Of a stretch of 64,000 nt of DNA, positions 1 through 7,801 are shown one piece after another. Made by a program: the position numbers and the translations under genes. A model generated the notes under the pieces. That model was not told the DNA's origin. It saw nothing but the letters and a program-made list of their open reading frames with translations, and searched no databases. This stretch comes from Enemella evansiae (GTDB lineage: Bacteria > Actinomycetota > Actinomycetes > Propionibacteriales > Propionibacteriaceae), in assembly GCF_002250705.1 (NCBI RefSeq), contig NZ_NMVP01000001.1, forward strand, positions 186,001 to 250,000, given 5' to 3'. Position 1 is the first letter of the stretch. The number at the start of each line of letters is the position of its first letter.

Positions 1-630
1 GCGAATCAGCGCGGTGGCATCGTGCTCGGCACCGGTGATCTGTCGGAGCTGGCGCTGGGCTGGTGCACCTATGGCGTCGGCGACCAGATGTCGCACTACG
101 CGGTCAACGCCGGCGTACCGAAGACGCTGATCCAGCACCTGATCCGCTGGGTGATCTCCGAGGGCCTCTTCGAAGACGAGGTGGCGACGATCCTGCGTTC
201 GATCCTCGACACCGAGATCACCCCCGAGCTGGTACCGACCCGAGAAGGGGAGCAGCCGCAGGCCACCGAGGCGACGATCGGCCCGTACGCGCTGCAGGAC
301 TTCAACCTCTTCCACGTGCTGCGCTTCGGGATGCGGCCGGACAAGATCGCCTTCCTCGCCTGGCACGGTTGGCACGACCCGCAGCAGGGGCAGTGGCCGG
401 CGAACATCGAGCACGACGAGCGCTCCGGTTACGACCTGGCCACCATCCGCAGGTGGCTCGAGGTCTTCGGGAAACGCTTCTTCGCCAACCAGTTCAAGCG
501 ATCCGCGCTGCCCAACGGCCCCAAGGTGCTCTCCGGCGGCGCCCTCTCCCCGCGCGGGGACTGGCGGATGCCCTCCGACGCCAGCCCGGCTGCCTGGCTG
601 AAGAACCTGGAGCAGGTACCGAAGGAGTGA
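1..630 (+). CDS. nadE: Glutamine-dependent NAD+ synthetase, C-terminal part (5' end outside window)
   Basis: The first base is already inside this gene; the 209 visible codons are the C-terminal part of the cytosolic enzyme that amidates nicotinic acid adenine dinucleotide to NAD+. The NAD-synthase signature [12 protein letters not shown] lies near the start of the fragment, followed by [13 protein letters not shown] and the basic ending [17 protein letters not shown], all typical of the actinobacterial two-domain enzyme. The N-terminal glutaminase (nitrilase-like) domain would lie upstream of the window. The stop is 4 bases before the RraA-like gene, whose ribosome site (GAAGGAG) lies in the last codons of nadE, so the two genes are probably co-transcribed. 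Confidence 0.93.
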   Translation, partial: ANQRGGIVLGTGDLSELALGWCTYGVGDQMSHYAVNAGVPKTLIQHLIRWVISEGLFEDEVATILRSILDTEITPELVPTREGEQPQATEATIGPYALQDFNLFHVLRFGMRPDKIAFLAWHGWHDPQQGQWPANIEHDERSGYDLATIRRWLEVFGKRFFANQFKRSALPNGPKVLSGGALSPRGDWRMPSDASPAAWLKNLEQVPKE

Positions 631-634
631 GGCC

Positions 635-1303
635 ATGACCGAACCACGCGATGTCCGACCCGAGCTGATCGCCGAAGCGCGCCGCACCCTCTATTCCCCG
701 GTGATCGGCGACGTGCTGGATCAGCTGGGGCGCCTGCATCAGTTCCTGCCCCCGGACATTCGTGGACTGACCGCGGAACATCGGCTGCTCGGTCGGGCGA
801 TGCCGGTGATCGTCGGGGACGTGTTCGGTGCCAACGACCGGCCCTTCGGCAAGTTGACCCAGGCCCTCGACCAGCTGGAACCGGGGGAGGTCTATGTGGC
901 CGCGACCGGGGTGTCCTCGGCGGCGGCCTGGGGTGAGATCCTCACGGCGGCTGCGCGGACCCGCGGGGCCGTGGGTGCGGTGATCGACGGGTATCACCGG
1001 GACACGCCTGCGGTGCTGGAGCAGAACTGGCCGGTGTTCTCGCGCGGCTCGTACGCGCTCGACTCCCGACCACGATCCGCCGTCGTCGACTATCGGGTAC
1101 CGATCGAGGTGGGCGGTGTCGCCGTGCGGCCGGGTGACCTGATCTTCGGGGATGTGGACGGTGTCGTCGTGATTCCGCAGGAGATCGAGTCCGAGGTGCT
1201 CGAGCGAGCCCTGCAGAAGGCCAGTGCGGAGAACACCGTGCGAAGCGAGATCGAGGCGGGTGCCAGCGCCACCGAGGTTCTTGCTCGGCACGGGATTCTC
1301 TGA
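635..1303 (+). CDS. RraA-like family protein (possible HMG/oxaloacetate aldolase-type enzyme)
   Basis: A 222-residue protein of the RraA-like superfamily. The family core is visible: GEILTAAARTRGAVGAVIDG followed by Y-H-R-D (about residues 100-125), with the Arg-Asp pair that binds metal and substrate in the aldolase members, and the ending GDLIFGDVDGVVVIP. Known members are class II 4-hydroxy-4-methyl-2-oxoglutarate/oxaloacetate aldolases, the RNase E regulator RraA, or DlpA-type proteins of unknown role; the sequence alone does not decide. The GAAGGAG ribosome site lies inside the nadE end. The gene is convergent with the DUF4253 gene 22 bases away, and no clear terminator is seen in that gap. 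Confidence 0.8.
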   Translation: MTEPRDVRPELIAEARRTLYSPVIGDVLDQLGRLHQFLPPDIRGLTAEHRLLGRAMPVIVGDVFGANDRPFGKLTQALDQLEPGEVYVAATGVSSAAAWGEILTAAARTRGAVGAVIDGYHRDTPAVLEQNWPVFSRGSYALDSRPRSAVVDYRVPIEVGGVAVRPGDLIFGDVDGVVVIPQEIESEVLERALQKASAENTVRSEIEAGASATEVLARHGIL

Positions 1304-1325
1304 TCACACGGCATTCCAGCCGGGG

Positions 1326-2174
1326 TCAGTCCCACCAGTGGGCCCAGTGGTGGGACCTCACCACCGGTACCCAACCCCACAGTCCGTTGGGTTCGACCGA
1401 GTCCGGGGCCAATACGCCGTGTTCCGCTGCCACCGCGAGCGCCTCGGCGTCGTCGCTGGGAGGGGTGCCGACCTCCAGCGCCCAGTCGGACGGGCCGATG
1501 ATCATCAACCGTGCCTCCCAGCGCTGCTCCCAGATTCGCAACACCTCCGCGAGCTCGTCGGCCTCGATGCCGAGATTGACCGGGCCGAGATAGTCCATCC
1601 ACAACGGGATGAGCCACCGACGGGGGTCGGGGAAGATCGCCACGTAACCGGAGGAAGGCGCCAACTCGGTCGATTGCGTCAACGGATCACCGGGGCGGCC
1701 CACGTCCAGGGCGACGGGGACTTTCTCGCGCAGGCGGTCGAAGATGTCGTCCGTGTCCGTATCCATGGACGCGAGCCGATCGATGCGGGCGTGGTGATCC
1801 ACGAGGTCCCGATCGACCGTGAGGATGCCGAAGTAGTCCTCCGCCAGATCGTCAGCGTCGGCCACGATCACCGCACTGATACCGTCGAGCGAGGACAACT
1901 GCCGCCACACCCCCTCTGCTTCACCGGGTGCGACAGGGGTCACCCAGATCGTGCCGAGCCCGGGTACGTCCGCCAGCGGGAACACTGCGCGCTCGCCGAG
2001 CAACTGGGTGACTTCAGCGGCCAGGGGCACCGGCGCGGTCGAGGTCGCCGATTCCGGCGGTCCCGGGCGGGTGGATTCCGCAGGCTCGGTTGGAGCAACC
2101 GATCGACGCGTTTCGCTGGATTCTTCGGTGGTGGAGTGTTTCGCGCGGCCGGTCAGTCGATCCCAGAGTCCCAT
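1326..2174 (-). CDS. DUF4253-type protein
   Basis: A soluble 282-residue protein. Residues 1-50 are Ser/Thr/Pro-rich low complexity; the rest resembles DUF4253: a segment ending IPLWMDYLGPVN, the pattern W-E-x-R-W-x-A-R-L (WEQRWEARLMIIGPSDWALE), the V-G-T-P-P loop, AEALAVAAEHGVLAPD and the Trp-rich ending HHWAHWWD. The domain has no established biochemical role; relatives are often in bacterial toxin-immunity neighbourhoods, but no toxin gene is seen here. No signal peptide or membrane segment. It lies 28 bases downstream of the VOC gene on the same strand and could be co-transcribed with it. Confidence 0.72.
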   Translation of the reverse strand: MGLWDRLTGRAKHSTTEESSETRRSVAPTEPAESTRPGPPESATSTAPVPLAAEVTQLLGERAVFPLADVPGLGTIWVTPVAPGEAEGVWRQLSSLDGISAVIVADADDLAEDYFGILTVDRDLVDHHARIDRLASMDTDTDDIFDRLREKVPVALDVGRPGDPLTQSTELAPSSGYVAIFPDPRRWLIPLWMDYLGPVNLGIEADELAEVLRIWEQRWEARLMIIGPSDWALEVGTPPSDDAEALAVAAEHGVLAPDSVEPNGLWGWVPVVRSHHWAHWWD

Positions 2175-2202
2175 GATCAGACCCTATGGGCACTGATCCG
2201 AC

Positions 2203-2604
2203 TCAACCCGCGTATCGGGGGTCGGTCGGCTCGACCCATTGGACGAGCTGGAAGATGACGCCGTTCGGATCGGCCATCTGGAAGTAGCGCTCGCCCCACG
2301 GCTCGGTCTCGATGGGGGTGACCACGTCAACGCCCTCGGCCCGCAGGCGCGTGTATTCGGTGTCGATGTCATCGACGGTGAACACCACCAGCAGTCCGTC
2401 CGCCGTGCCCGCCACCGATGCGGGCTTGAACGTCGAGAGCCCGGTGCGAAGGAAGATGAGGTTGATGCCCGCGTCCGGGTGGGCCAGCGAAGTGAACCCG
2501 TCCGCGGCCATGGCCGCAGTGAATCCGAGGTGTTCGATCGCCCACGTGGCCGATGCCTCGACATCGGGCACATTGAGGGAGATGGCGGTGCTGGTGATCT
2601 GCAT
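2203..2604 (-). CDS. VOC-superfamily (glyoxalase/bleomycin-resistance type) protein
   Basis: A 133-residue single-domain VOC protein starting MQITSTAISLNVPDVEAS. The two beta-alpha-beta-beta-beta modules are recognisable: the first ends in the D-A-G-I-N-L-I-F-L strand, the second in MADPNGVIFQLVQWV, whose Glu/Gln position normally holds a metal ligand (here Gln, so metal binding is uncertain). Substrate unknown. The start was chosen because GAAGGAG lies 7 bases before ATG; the long upstream extension in the same frame runs antisense over the regulator. It is divergent from a TetR gene across 48 bases containing a palindrome at 2629-2641, so repression by that TetR protein is likely. Confidence 0.85.
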   Translation of the reverse strand: MQITSTAISLNVPDVEASATWAIEHLGFTAAMAADGFTSLAHPDAGINLIFLRTGLSTFKPASVAGTADGLLVVFTVDDIDTEYTRLRAEGVDVVTPIETEPWGERYFQMADPNGVIFQLVQWVEPTDPRYAG

Positions 2605-2628
2605 GGCGCTCCTTCGGTGACCTGGCGT

Positions 2629-2641
2629 TGTACGTCGTACA
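2629..2641. promoter_or_regulatory. Candidate TetR operator between VOC and TetR genes
   Basis: TGTACGTCGTACA is a 5-bp-arm inverted repeat with a 3-base centre in the middle of the 48-base divergent spacer. A further GTAC lies at 2644-2647, so two overlapping half-site pairs are possible. Assignment to the adjacent TetR regulator is inferred from position. Confidence 0.5.
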
Positions 2642-2652
2642 GTGTACGGGGT

Positions 2653-3480
2653 ATGGAGAAGCGTGGCAGACTCGTTCCCGTGACCAGGGAGAGGACCGGA
2701 GTCGGTGAGCCGAGCCGTACCCTGGCGCTGCTGTGGGGTGAGGAATCCGCCGAGCCACGCCGCAAGGGGCCGAGCCGGTCGGTGACCGTGGCCCAGATCG
2801 TGCAGGCCGCCCTGGCCATTGCCGATGAAGAGGGGCTCGGCGGTGTCACCATGCGCAGCGTCGCGGAACGGGTCGGAGTCTCGACGATGTCGGTCTACAC
2901 CTACGTGCCCGGCAAGGTCGAGCTGCTCGACCTGATGGTGGACGCCCGGTATCTGCAGATGTCGCGCAAGCCGTGGCGCAGCAGGTCGTGGCGCCGCCGC
3001 GTCACCGCCGTTGCCGAGGCCAATCGCACGTTGCTCACCGATCATCCCTGGCTCACCGAAGTCGCAGCGCTGAGCCGCCCGCCGCTCGGCCCGGGGCTGC
3101 TGGCGAAGTATGAGCACGAGCTCGCGGCCTTTGACGGCACCGGGCTCGATGACGTCACCGTCGACGCGGCGCTGACGTTCGTGCTCGGCTTCGTGCAGTC
3201 GCTGGTGCGATCGACCCACGACGCCGTGCGGGCCGCCACCGATGGCGCGGTCAGCGATGCCGACTGGTGGGCCGCGAACGAGCCGGTGCTGGCGCGCGCC
3301 TTCGACCCCGCCACCTATCCCCGCGCGGTACGCATCGGTGCCGTGGCCGGCGCGGCGCAGGGCAGTGCGTGGGATCCCGAGGCCGCCTGGGCATTCGGGC
3401 TCGCGCGTACCCTCGACGGCCTCGCCGCACTCATCGATGGCCCCGGCGGTCGCGAATCGCGCGGTGTGGACAGCCGGTGA
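2653..3480 (+). CDS. TetR/AcrR-family transcriptional regulator
   Basis: A 275-residue regulator. After about 45 variable residues comes a TetR-type helix-turn-helix: SVTVAQIVQAALAIADEEG, then GVTMRSVAERVGVSTMSVY and TYVPGKVELL (about residues 48-100). The C-terminal domain resembles the tetracycline-repressor-like C-terminal family (VLGFVQSLVRSTHDAV region), implying a small-molecule ligand. The ATG at 2653 is the first that clears the spacer; the reading frame stays open upstream only because it is antisense to the VOC gene. Divergent to the VOC gene with a palindrome between them, so it probably controls both. It converges on the ABC permease 9 bases away. Confidence 0.85.
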   Translation: MEKRGRLVPVTRERTGVGEPSRTLALLWGEESAEPRRKGPSRSVTVAQIVQAALAIADEEGLGGVTMRSVAERVGVSTMSVYTYVPGKVELLDLMVDARYLQMSRKPWRSRSWRRRVTAVAEANRTLLTDHPWLTEVAALSRPPLGPGLLAKYEHELAAFDGTGLDDVTVDAALTFVLGFVQSLVRSTHDAVRAATDGAVSDADWWAANEPVLARAFDPATYPRAVRIGAVAGAAQGSAWDPEAAWAFGLARTLDGLAALIDGPGGRESRGVDSR

Positions 3481-3489
3481 ATCGGACGG

Positions 3490-4140
3490 TCAGAGATCGA
3501 CCCGCTCGAAGCGGGTGGCGGCGATCCGGTAGGTGAGCCAGTTGCCGAGGGTGAAGACGAGTACGCCGAGCAGCAGGACTCCGAGCTGCGGGGGAAGGGC
3601 CGCCCGATCGGTGGCGGCGAGCACGGGTGCCAGCGAGGGCAGGTTGGCGGCGGCTTCGGCAACACCGAGGTAGACCATGGTCGCCAATCCCGCGCAGAGG
3701 AAGGGCAGGCCCAGGGCGTACCCGGTGCGGAAGTGCATGGTGAAGAAGATCGCGTTGAACAGGGTGTACATGATCAGCGCCGATCCGAAGAGCGCCGGGT
3801 TGGCCTCGAAACCCACCGGTGCCCCGGGGTCGAGCCAGCGGCGCAGCATCGCGAACGGTACCGCCACCAGCAGTTGCAGCACTTCCACCAGGCAGCAGAA
3901 CAGCACCCGACCGCGCACCAGGTCGCGCTTGCAAATCGGCAGCAGCATCGAGAAGGAGACATCGTTGGACTCCCGGAAATGCAACTGGGTCTGGAAAATC
4001 GCCAGACAGACCCACATCAGCGCCACGTGCAGGGGATAGGTGGGGACCAGCAGCAGGGCATCCATCGCCAGGAAGATCGCGAACAGCGGCCGGTTCGCCA
4101 ACCGCAGGTCCTTGCCGACCAGGACCGACATCTCTCTCAT
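3490..4140 (-). CDS. ABC-2 type transporter permease
   Basis: A 216-residue integral membrane protein with about six hydrophobic segments, beginning with the short cytoplasmic MREMSVLVGKDLRLANR typical of ABC-2 permeases of small exporters. The hydrophilic patch LHFRESNDVSFSMLLPICKR between segments 2 and 3 matches the region seen in the ABC2_membrane_5 type, in which the permease detects membrane-active peptides or drugs. Its ATG overlaps the original stop of the ATPase as ATGA (4137-4140), so the two were translationally coupled; in the present sequence the ATPase frame ends early at 4174 (see that entry). Substrate unknown. Confidence 0.8.
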   Translation of the reverse strand: MREMSVLVGKDLRLANRPLFAIFLAMDALLLVPTYPLHVALMWVCLAIFQTQLHFRESNDVSFSMLLPICKRDLVRGRVLFCCLVEVLQLLVAVPFAMLRRWLDPGAPVGFEANPALFGSALIMYTLFNAIFFTMHFRTGYALGLPFLCAGLATMVYLGVAEAAANLPSLAPVLAATDRAALPPQLGVLLLGVLVFTLGNWLTYRIAATRFERVDL

Positions 4141-4173
4141 TCCCGCTCCAGATTGATCATGATCGATTCGAGG

Positions 4174-4863
4174 TCAGCGGCCCCGCCACCGGCTGGGCGA
4201 TGGTCGGCCAGGAAGTCGGCCAGGCCGGGTGCTGGCCAGCACCCGGCCCTGCTTGATGTAGGTGATCGTGTCGGCCGACCGCTGCAGATCCGACAGGATC
4301 TGGGTGGAGAACAGGATGCTGGTCCGCCCATCGGCGACCAACCCGCGGAACAGCCGTAGCAGCTCGTCCCGGGACACCGGGTCCAGCCCCGAGGTCGGTT
4401 CATCGAGCACCAGCAGCTCGGCGCCGTGGGAGAGGGCGAGCGTCAGGGCGTACTTCACCCGCATTCCCTGGGACAGTTGGCCGAGCTGTTTGGTCGCGAC
4501 GAGTTGGAAGCGCTCCAGATGGGCACGGTAGGCATGCTCGTCCCAGCCGGCGAAGAACGGTCGGTATGCGTCGGTGACCTGGCGGATGGTCTTCTTCAGA
4601 TAGAAATTCACCTCACCGAAGGTGAACGAGATCCGCTCCTTGATCTCGAACTCGTGTTCCCGCATCCTCATCTCGAAGAACTCCACCTCACCCGCATCGG
4701 GATGCACGAAGCCGAGCATCGACTTCAGCGTGGTCGTCTTGCCGGCCCCGTTCCGCCCGACGAAACCCATGATCGTGCCGGGGGCCATCTCGAAGGAGAC
4801 CTCGCGCAGTGCGAAGGAGGGATAGGCCTTGCTCAGCCCGCGGACACTCAGGACTGCTGCCAT
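4174..4863 (-). CDS. ABC transporter ATPase with frameshifted 3' end
   Basis: A 229-residue ATPase partner of the downstream permease. Walker A GRNGAGKTT is near residue 37, the signature is LSQGMRVKYALTLALSHG, Walker B is LLVLDEPTSGLD, and the Q-loop region is FTFGEVNFYL. All core motifs are intact. After QGRVLAST the read frame gives an Arg/Pro/Gly-rich tail that looks out of frame, while the next frame gives GLADFLADHRPAGGGAADLE then SIMINLERE and a stop at 4137 that overlaps the permease ATG. One extra base in the GGG run at 4227-4229 explains this. That run lies in a perfect 26-bp palindrome (4223-4248). The protein may still work, as only the last 25-odd residues differ. Confidence 0.82.
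   Translation of the reverse strand: MAAVLSVRGLSKAYPSFALREVSFEMAPGTIMGFVGRNGAGKTTTLKSMLGFVHPDAGEVEFFEMRMREHEFEIKERISFTFGEVNFYLKKTIRQVTDAYRPFFAGWDEHAYRAHLERFQLVATKQLGQLSQGMRVKYALTLALSHGAELLVLDEPTSGLDPVSRDELLRLFRGLVADGRTSILFSTQILSDLQRSADTITYIKQGRVLASTRPGRLPGRPSPSRWRGR
4223..4248. repeat. Perfect 26-bp palindrome at the ATPase frameshift
   Basis: GGCCGGGTGCTGG followed directly by its own reverse complement, with no loop; the symmetry breaks at 4222/4249. It lies in the coding sequence at the point where the ATPase reading frame shifts. Confidence 0.9.
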
Positions 4864-5858
4864 GGTCGCTCCATCTCGGCGCGCCGGGCGAGCTCGCGGA
4901 GCAGGTCCACGAACCGTTTCGGATCCGCGCCGTGGAAGTCGTGTCCGGTGTCGGCCTTCACGAATTCCACGCGGTCGATCGACGAACGGGCCCGCGCGGC
5001 TTCCGCATCACCCATCGCGGCCATCAGGATGCCGTCGGCGTCGTGGCGGACTCTGGTGTGCGCCAGCGTGGCCGGTACGCCGATCGCACGCAGGCTGGCC
5101 TCGAGGTCGAACCCGGAATCCCAACTCGTGGTGAAGAAGGCCTCGCCGAAGCGCGGGTCGTAGGCGGGGATCGCCCGGGTGACCTCGTCGAGCTGGGGGA
5201 GGAACCAGAGCCGGATCGGGCGGTCGGGATTCCTACGGTGATAGGAAAGGCCGGCCCTGATCAGCCGCGGGGCGGCCTTCCCGAAGAAGTGCCACATCCG
5301 CTGATGGCGCCAGTGGTACGCCACCCAGTCCTGCTCCGCGCTGGTCAGGAAGCCGTGGCAGGTGGTCGCCAGGTCGACGAAGTTCCAGGTGGTCGCCGCC
5401 CGCGGCAGCGTGGTGGTGAACAGTGGCGGATCCTCCAGCAGGACCGCATCCACCCAACCCGGTGCGTTGCCGGCCAACCAGGCCGCCAGCAGGCCGCCGG
5501 AGGAGTGACCGCTGGCCACGGCCGGCCGGCCGATCACCGTCTCGATGAACTGCGCCAGCAGCTGCCCGTGCGCGTGCGCCGAATAGCGCCCGGGATCACG
5601 GGCGGACCGGCCGTGCCCGAGACAGTCCACCGCGAACACCTGGAAGTCCCGCGCCAGCTCGGGCAGCACCGCGGCATAGGACCGCCAGTCGGTGGACTGG
5701 CCGTGGATCAGCAGCAGCGGTGGCCGCCCATTGGCCGGGCCCGCGGCATAGTGGATCGACGCACCGTCGATCGCCACGTCGTGTTCGGCGTACCCGGCCG
5801 CCCGGACCGCGGCCATCCGCCGCCGGAACCGGTGGGGTGGGTTATCGTGCGAGTGCAT
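4848..5858 (-). CDS. Alpha/beta hydrolase
   Basis: A 336-residue alpha/beta-hydrolase fold protein. The oxyanion-hole region is LLLIHGQSTDWRSYA (about residue 50), the nucleophile elbow is GHSSGG (about residue 120, catalytic Ser in the middle), the cap region is Trp/His-rich (WVAYHWRHQRMWHFF), and the catalytic His is in DTGHDFHG near residue 310. The acid residue is probably the Asp of RHDADGILMA. No signal peptide. Substrate unknown. Its 3' end overlaps the ABC ATPase start by 16 bases, so hydrolase, ATPase and permease form one operon; the first bases of the gene overlap one of two matching 16-bp operator-like boxes. Confidence 0.85.
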   Translation of the reverse strand: MHSHDNPPHRFRRRMAAVRAAGYAEHDVAIDGASIHYAAGPANGRPPLLLIHGQSTDWRSYAAVLPELARDFQVFAVDCLGHGRSARDPGRYSAHAHGQLLAQFIETVIGRPAVASGHSSGGLLAAWLAGNAPGWVDAVLLEDPPLFTTTLPRAATTWNFVDLATTCHGFLTSAEQDWVAYHWRHQRMWHFFGKAAPRLIRAGLSYHRRNPDRPIRLWFLPQLDEVTRAIPAYDPRFGEAFFTTSWDSGFDLEASLRAIGVPATLAHTRVRHDADGILMAAMGDAEAARARSSIDRVEFVKADTGHDFHGADPKRFVDLLRELARRAEMERPWQQS

Positions 5859-5860
5859 GA
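5845..5860. promoter_or_regulatory. Candidate TetR operator box 1
   Basis: TCGTGCGAGTGCATGA overlaps the hydrolase start codon. It matches box 2 at 14 of 16 positions, with the differences confined to the centre. The two boxes are 34 bases apart start to start, about three helical turns. Confidence 0.5.
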
Positions 5861-5878
5861 CAACACGGTAGCACTATT

Positions 5879-5894
5879 TCGTGCGATCGCATGA
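5879..5894. promoter_or_regulatory. Candidate TetR operator box 2
   Basis: TCGTGCGATCGCATGA is nearly self-complementary (core TGCGATCGCA is a perfect palindrome) and lies just upstream of the TetR gene start. Together with box 1 it frames the divergent promoter region. Confidence 0.55.
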
Positions 5895-5907
5895 GAAAGG
5901 GGGCGGG

Positions 5908-6507
5908 GTGCCCAAGGTGGTGGATCACGACGCGCGTCGGCGGGAGATCGCCGACGCGGTGCTGCGGCTGGTGGTGCGCGAGGGCGTCGAGGCCGTCAGT
6001 CTGCGCAAGGTCGCCGCCGCGTCCGGGATGGCGATGGGCACCACCCAGCACTACTTCACCGACCGCGAGGAGATGCTGACCTTCGCCCTGGCGACGATGA
6101 ACGAGCGCCGCAGCGCCCGGGTGCAGGCAGCCGTTGCTGCGCTGGGGGAGCGTCCCGATGAACGCCGACTGCTGCGCACGATCATCACCGAGGTGCTGCC
6201 GCTCACCGAGGAATCCCGATTCGAGGCGGCCGTCGGGGCGGCGTACTACATCCGCGCCCTCGGCGACCCCGAGACCCGGGCCCTGCTCTCCGCCGGCCCA
6301 CGCCAGGTGATCGACCTGCTGCGGGGCCTGCTGACCGGTGCCGCCGCCCGCGGCCGGTTGGCCGCCGGGGTCGACCCGGCGCAGGAGGCCCGGTTCATCT
6401 GGGCCCTGCTCGAACCGGCGCCGGTGATGGGTGGCTACTGGGATGCCGAGGAGGCCGTCGCGCTGGCGGACTACCAGCTGGACCGGATCTTCACCGCGGC
6501 TGACTGA
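5908..6507 (+). CDS. TetR-family transcriptional regulator
   Basis: A 199-residue TetR protein starting [20 protein letters not shown]. The helix-turn-helix is [20 protein letters not shown] followed by YFTDREEML, the classic Tyr/His-Phe turn of the family. The rest resembles the BetI-like C-terminal dimerisation domain. The GTG at 5908 is preferred over the in-frame GTG at 5881 because a purine-rich GAAAGGGGG ribosome site lies just before it and because 5881 falls inside operator box 2. It is divergent from the hydrolase-ABC operon across a 49-base spacer with two matching boxes, so it most likely represses that operon and itself. Confidence 0.86.
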   Translation: MPKVVDHDARRREIADAVLRLVVREGVEAVSLRKVAAASGMAMGTTQHYFTDREEMLTFALATMNERRSARVQAAVAALGERPDERRLLRTIITEVLPLTEESRFEAAVGAAYYIRALGDPETRALLSAGPRQVIDLLRGLLTGAAARGRLAAGVDPAQEARFIWALLEPAPVMGGYWDAEEAVALADYQLDRIFTAAD

Positions 6508-6713
6508 GCCTGGCGCAGATTTCGCCGGTACCGGGCCCCTGTGGCAGAATGAGTCCGCTTCTGTGCCCGGTCGCGCCCTCTCATCGCGCCGGGTGTGGAT
6601 CCGAACCCGAGCCCGGGTACGCCTGCCCCACAGGTCCGCCCGTGCTCACCCGCCCGCCCCGGAACGACCTGAGAATCCAGGACCGGGGCAGTCAACTAGG
6701 AGAACCACCCAAC
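6508..6713 (+). promoter_or_regulatory. rpsP leader and promoter region
   Basis: 206 bases without a gene. It holds a promoter-like pair, TTTCGC near 6520 and CAGAAT at 6545-6550. The surrounding GTGGCAGAATGAGTCCGCT is closely matched by GTGGCAGACTGTGTCGCTGT upstream of rplS (22783 onward), so the two ribosomal protein units appear to share promoter architecture. AGGAG at 6698-6702 serves the rpsP start. Confidence 0.45.
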
Positions 6714-7172
6714 GTGGCTGTCAAGATTCGTCTGAAGCGCCTCGGCGCGATCCGCTCCCCGCACTACCGCATCGTCGTCATGGACTCGCGCGCCAAGCGC
6801 GACGGCCGGGCGATCGAGGAGATCGGGAAGTACCACCCCAAGAACGACCCCTCGGTGATCGAGGTCGATTCCGAGCGCGCCCAGTACTGGCTCGGCGTCG
6901 GCGCCCAGCCGACCGAGGCCGTCGTCGCGCTGTTCAAGCGCACCGGTGACTGGCAGAAGTTCAGCGGCGACAAGAGCCCCTCGGGCGTCGACCCGCAGAA
7001 GGAGAAGGCCGACAAGACCGAGCTGTTCAACGCCGCGCTGGCCAACAACGACGACTCCGCCAAGGTGTCGGCGTTCAGCAGCAAGCAGCAGGCCGAGGCC
7101 AAGGCGGAGGCCAAGTCCGACGATGGCGAGGCGGAGTCCACCGACACCGCCGACGAGTCCACCGAGGCCTGA
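6714..7172 (+). CDS. rpsP: 30S ribosomal protein S16
   Basis: A 152-residue S16: the first 80 residues are the compact S16 fold ([20 protein letters not shown], then [19 protein letters not shown]), followed by a long acidic, Ala/Glu/Lys-rich tail from about residue 85, much longer than the 80-residue enterobacterial protein but usual for actinobacteria. It is an early-assembling small-subunit protein. The start is the GTG at 6714, not the upstream in-frame codons, because the protein must begin (M)AVKIRLK and AGGAG lies 11 bases before. The KH-domain gene starts one base after its stop; together they form the head of the rpsP-rimM-trmD type locus. Confidence 0.97.
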   Translation: MAVKIRLKRLGAIRSPHYRIVVMDSRAKRDGRAIEEIGKYHPKNDPSVIEVDSERAQYWLGVGAQPTEAVVALFKRTGDWQKFSGDKSPSGVDPQKEKADKTELFNAALANNDDSAKVSAFSSKQQAEAKAEAKSDDGEAESTDTADESTEA

Positions 7173-7173
7173 G

Positions 7174-7431
7174 ATGCTGGCCGACGCACTGGAGCACCTG
7201 GTCCGCGGCATCGTCGGCAACCCCGACGACGTCCGGGTCAGCGACAAGGACCTGCGCCGCGGGCGGATGCTCGAGGTGCGGGTGCACCCCAGCGACATCG
7301 GCAAGGTGATCGGCCGGCAGGGCCGGACCGCCGGTGCCCTGCGTACCGTCGTCGCCGCGCTGGCCGGCCGCGAACAGGTCCGGGTCGACTTCGTCGACGT
7401 CGACCGGCGCGGCCGTGGCGGCCGCCGCTGA
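7174..7431 (+). CDS. khpA: KH-domain RNA-binding protein KhpA (YlqC-type)
   Basis: An 85-residue single KH-domain protein. The KH signature is HPSDIGKVIGRQGRTAGALR (about residues 40-60) with the G-x-x-G loop IGRQGRTA, then a short basic tail DVDRRGRGGRR. In actinobacteria and firmicutes this protein sits between rpsP and rimM, pairs with KhpB/Jag and binds RNA, affecting ribosome maturation and cell-size control. It starts one base after rpsP and is followed by a strong terminator rather than directly by rimM, which lies 6 kb downstream after an inserted peptide-transport operon. Confidence 0.9.
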   Translation: MLADALEHLVRGIVGNPDDVRVSDKDLRRGRMLEVRVHPSDIGKVIGRQGRTAGALRTVVAALAGREQVRVDFVDVDRRGRGGRR

Positions 7432-7457
7432 CGCGGTACCGCACCCACTGCACCCAG

Positions 7458-7493
7458 AACCGCCCCGCTGCTTCGGCAGTGGGGCGGTTTTCT
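7458..7493 (+). terminator. Rho-independent terminator after rpsP-khpA
   Basis: A 14-bp stem (AACCGCCCCGCTGC with one G-T pair) closed by a TTCG tetraloop and followed by TTTTCTGT. It closes the rpsP-khpA unit. Confidence 0.88.
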
Positions 7494-7508
7494 GTCTGTG
7501 GGGTGGGG

Positions 7509-7570
7509 GTTCATCTCGACACGCGCCCCCGGCTCCGCTTCGCTGCGCCGGGGGCGCTACTCGATGAACG
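7509..7570. repeat. Imperfect palindromic intergenic repeat
   Basis: GTTCATCTCGACACGCGCC on the left mirrors GGGGGCGCTACTCGATGAAC on the right around a CCGGCTCCGCTTCGCTGCGCCGG core. It resembles the Ser/Arg-like CTCGAC...GATGAAC palindromes common between actinobacterial genes (from memory, not searched). No coding potential. It lies between the terminator and the peptide-binding protein gene; the rest of 7571-7801 shows no gene, only a TTGACA at 7706-7711 without a convincing -10. Confidence 0.6.
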
Positions 7571-7801
7571 GTGCGGGCGTGTGACGGGTGACATCGGACA
7601 CCAACATGGAATAGGGTTTCACAACTGCTGGGGACGGCGGTGGGTGGGCCGGGGTGGTGCGGGCACGGCAACGGTCTCAGGCGCATTACAGGTCGGCGGG
7701 AAAGGTTGACAGGCCCTGGGGGCTGACCCAGAGTGATTGCAGTTCTTGGACCTCGCGTCCGGGGAAGTGAAACGGCGTTCTGCCAGAACAAGGAGGATCT
7801 C

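Noticed and set aside
7493..7801. Short protein (about 75 codons) in the gap before the binding-protein gene
   Set aside because: It is read through a palindromic repeat, has no ribosome site and no family resemblance.
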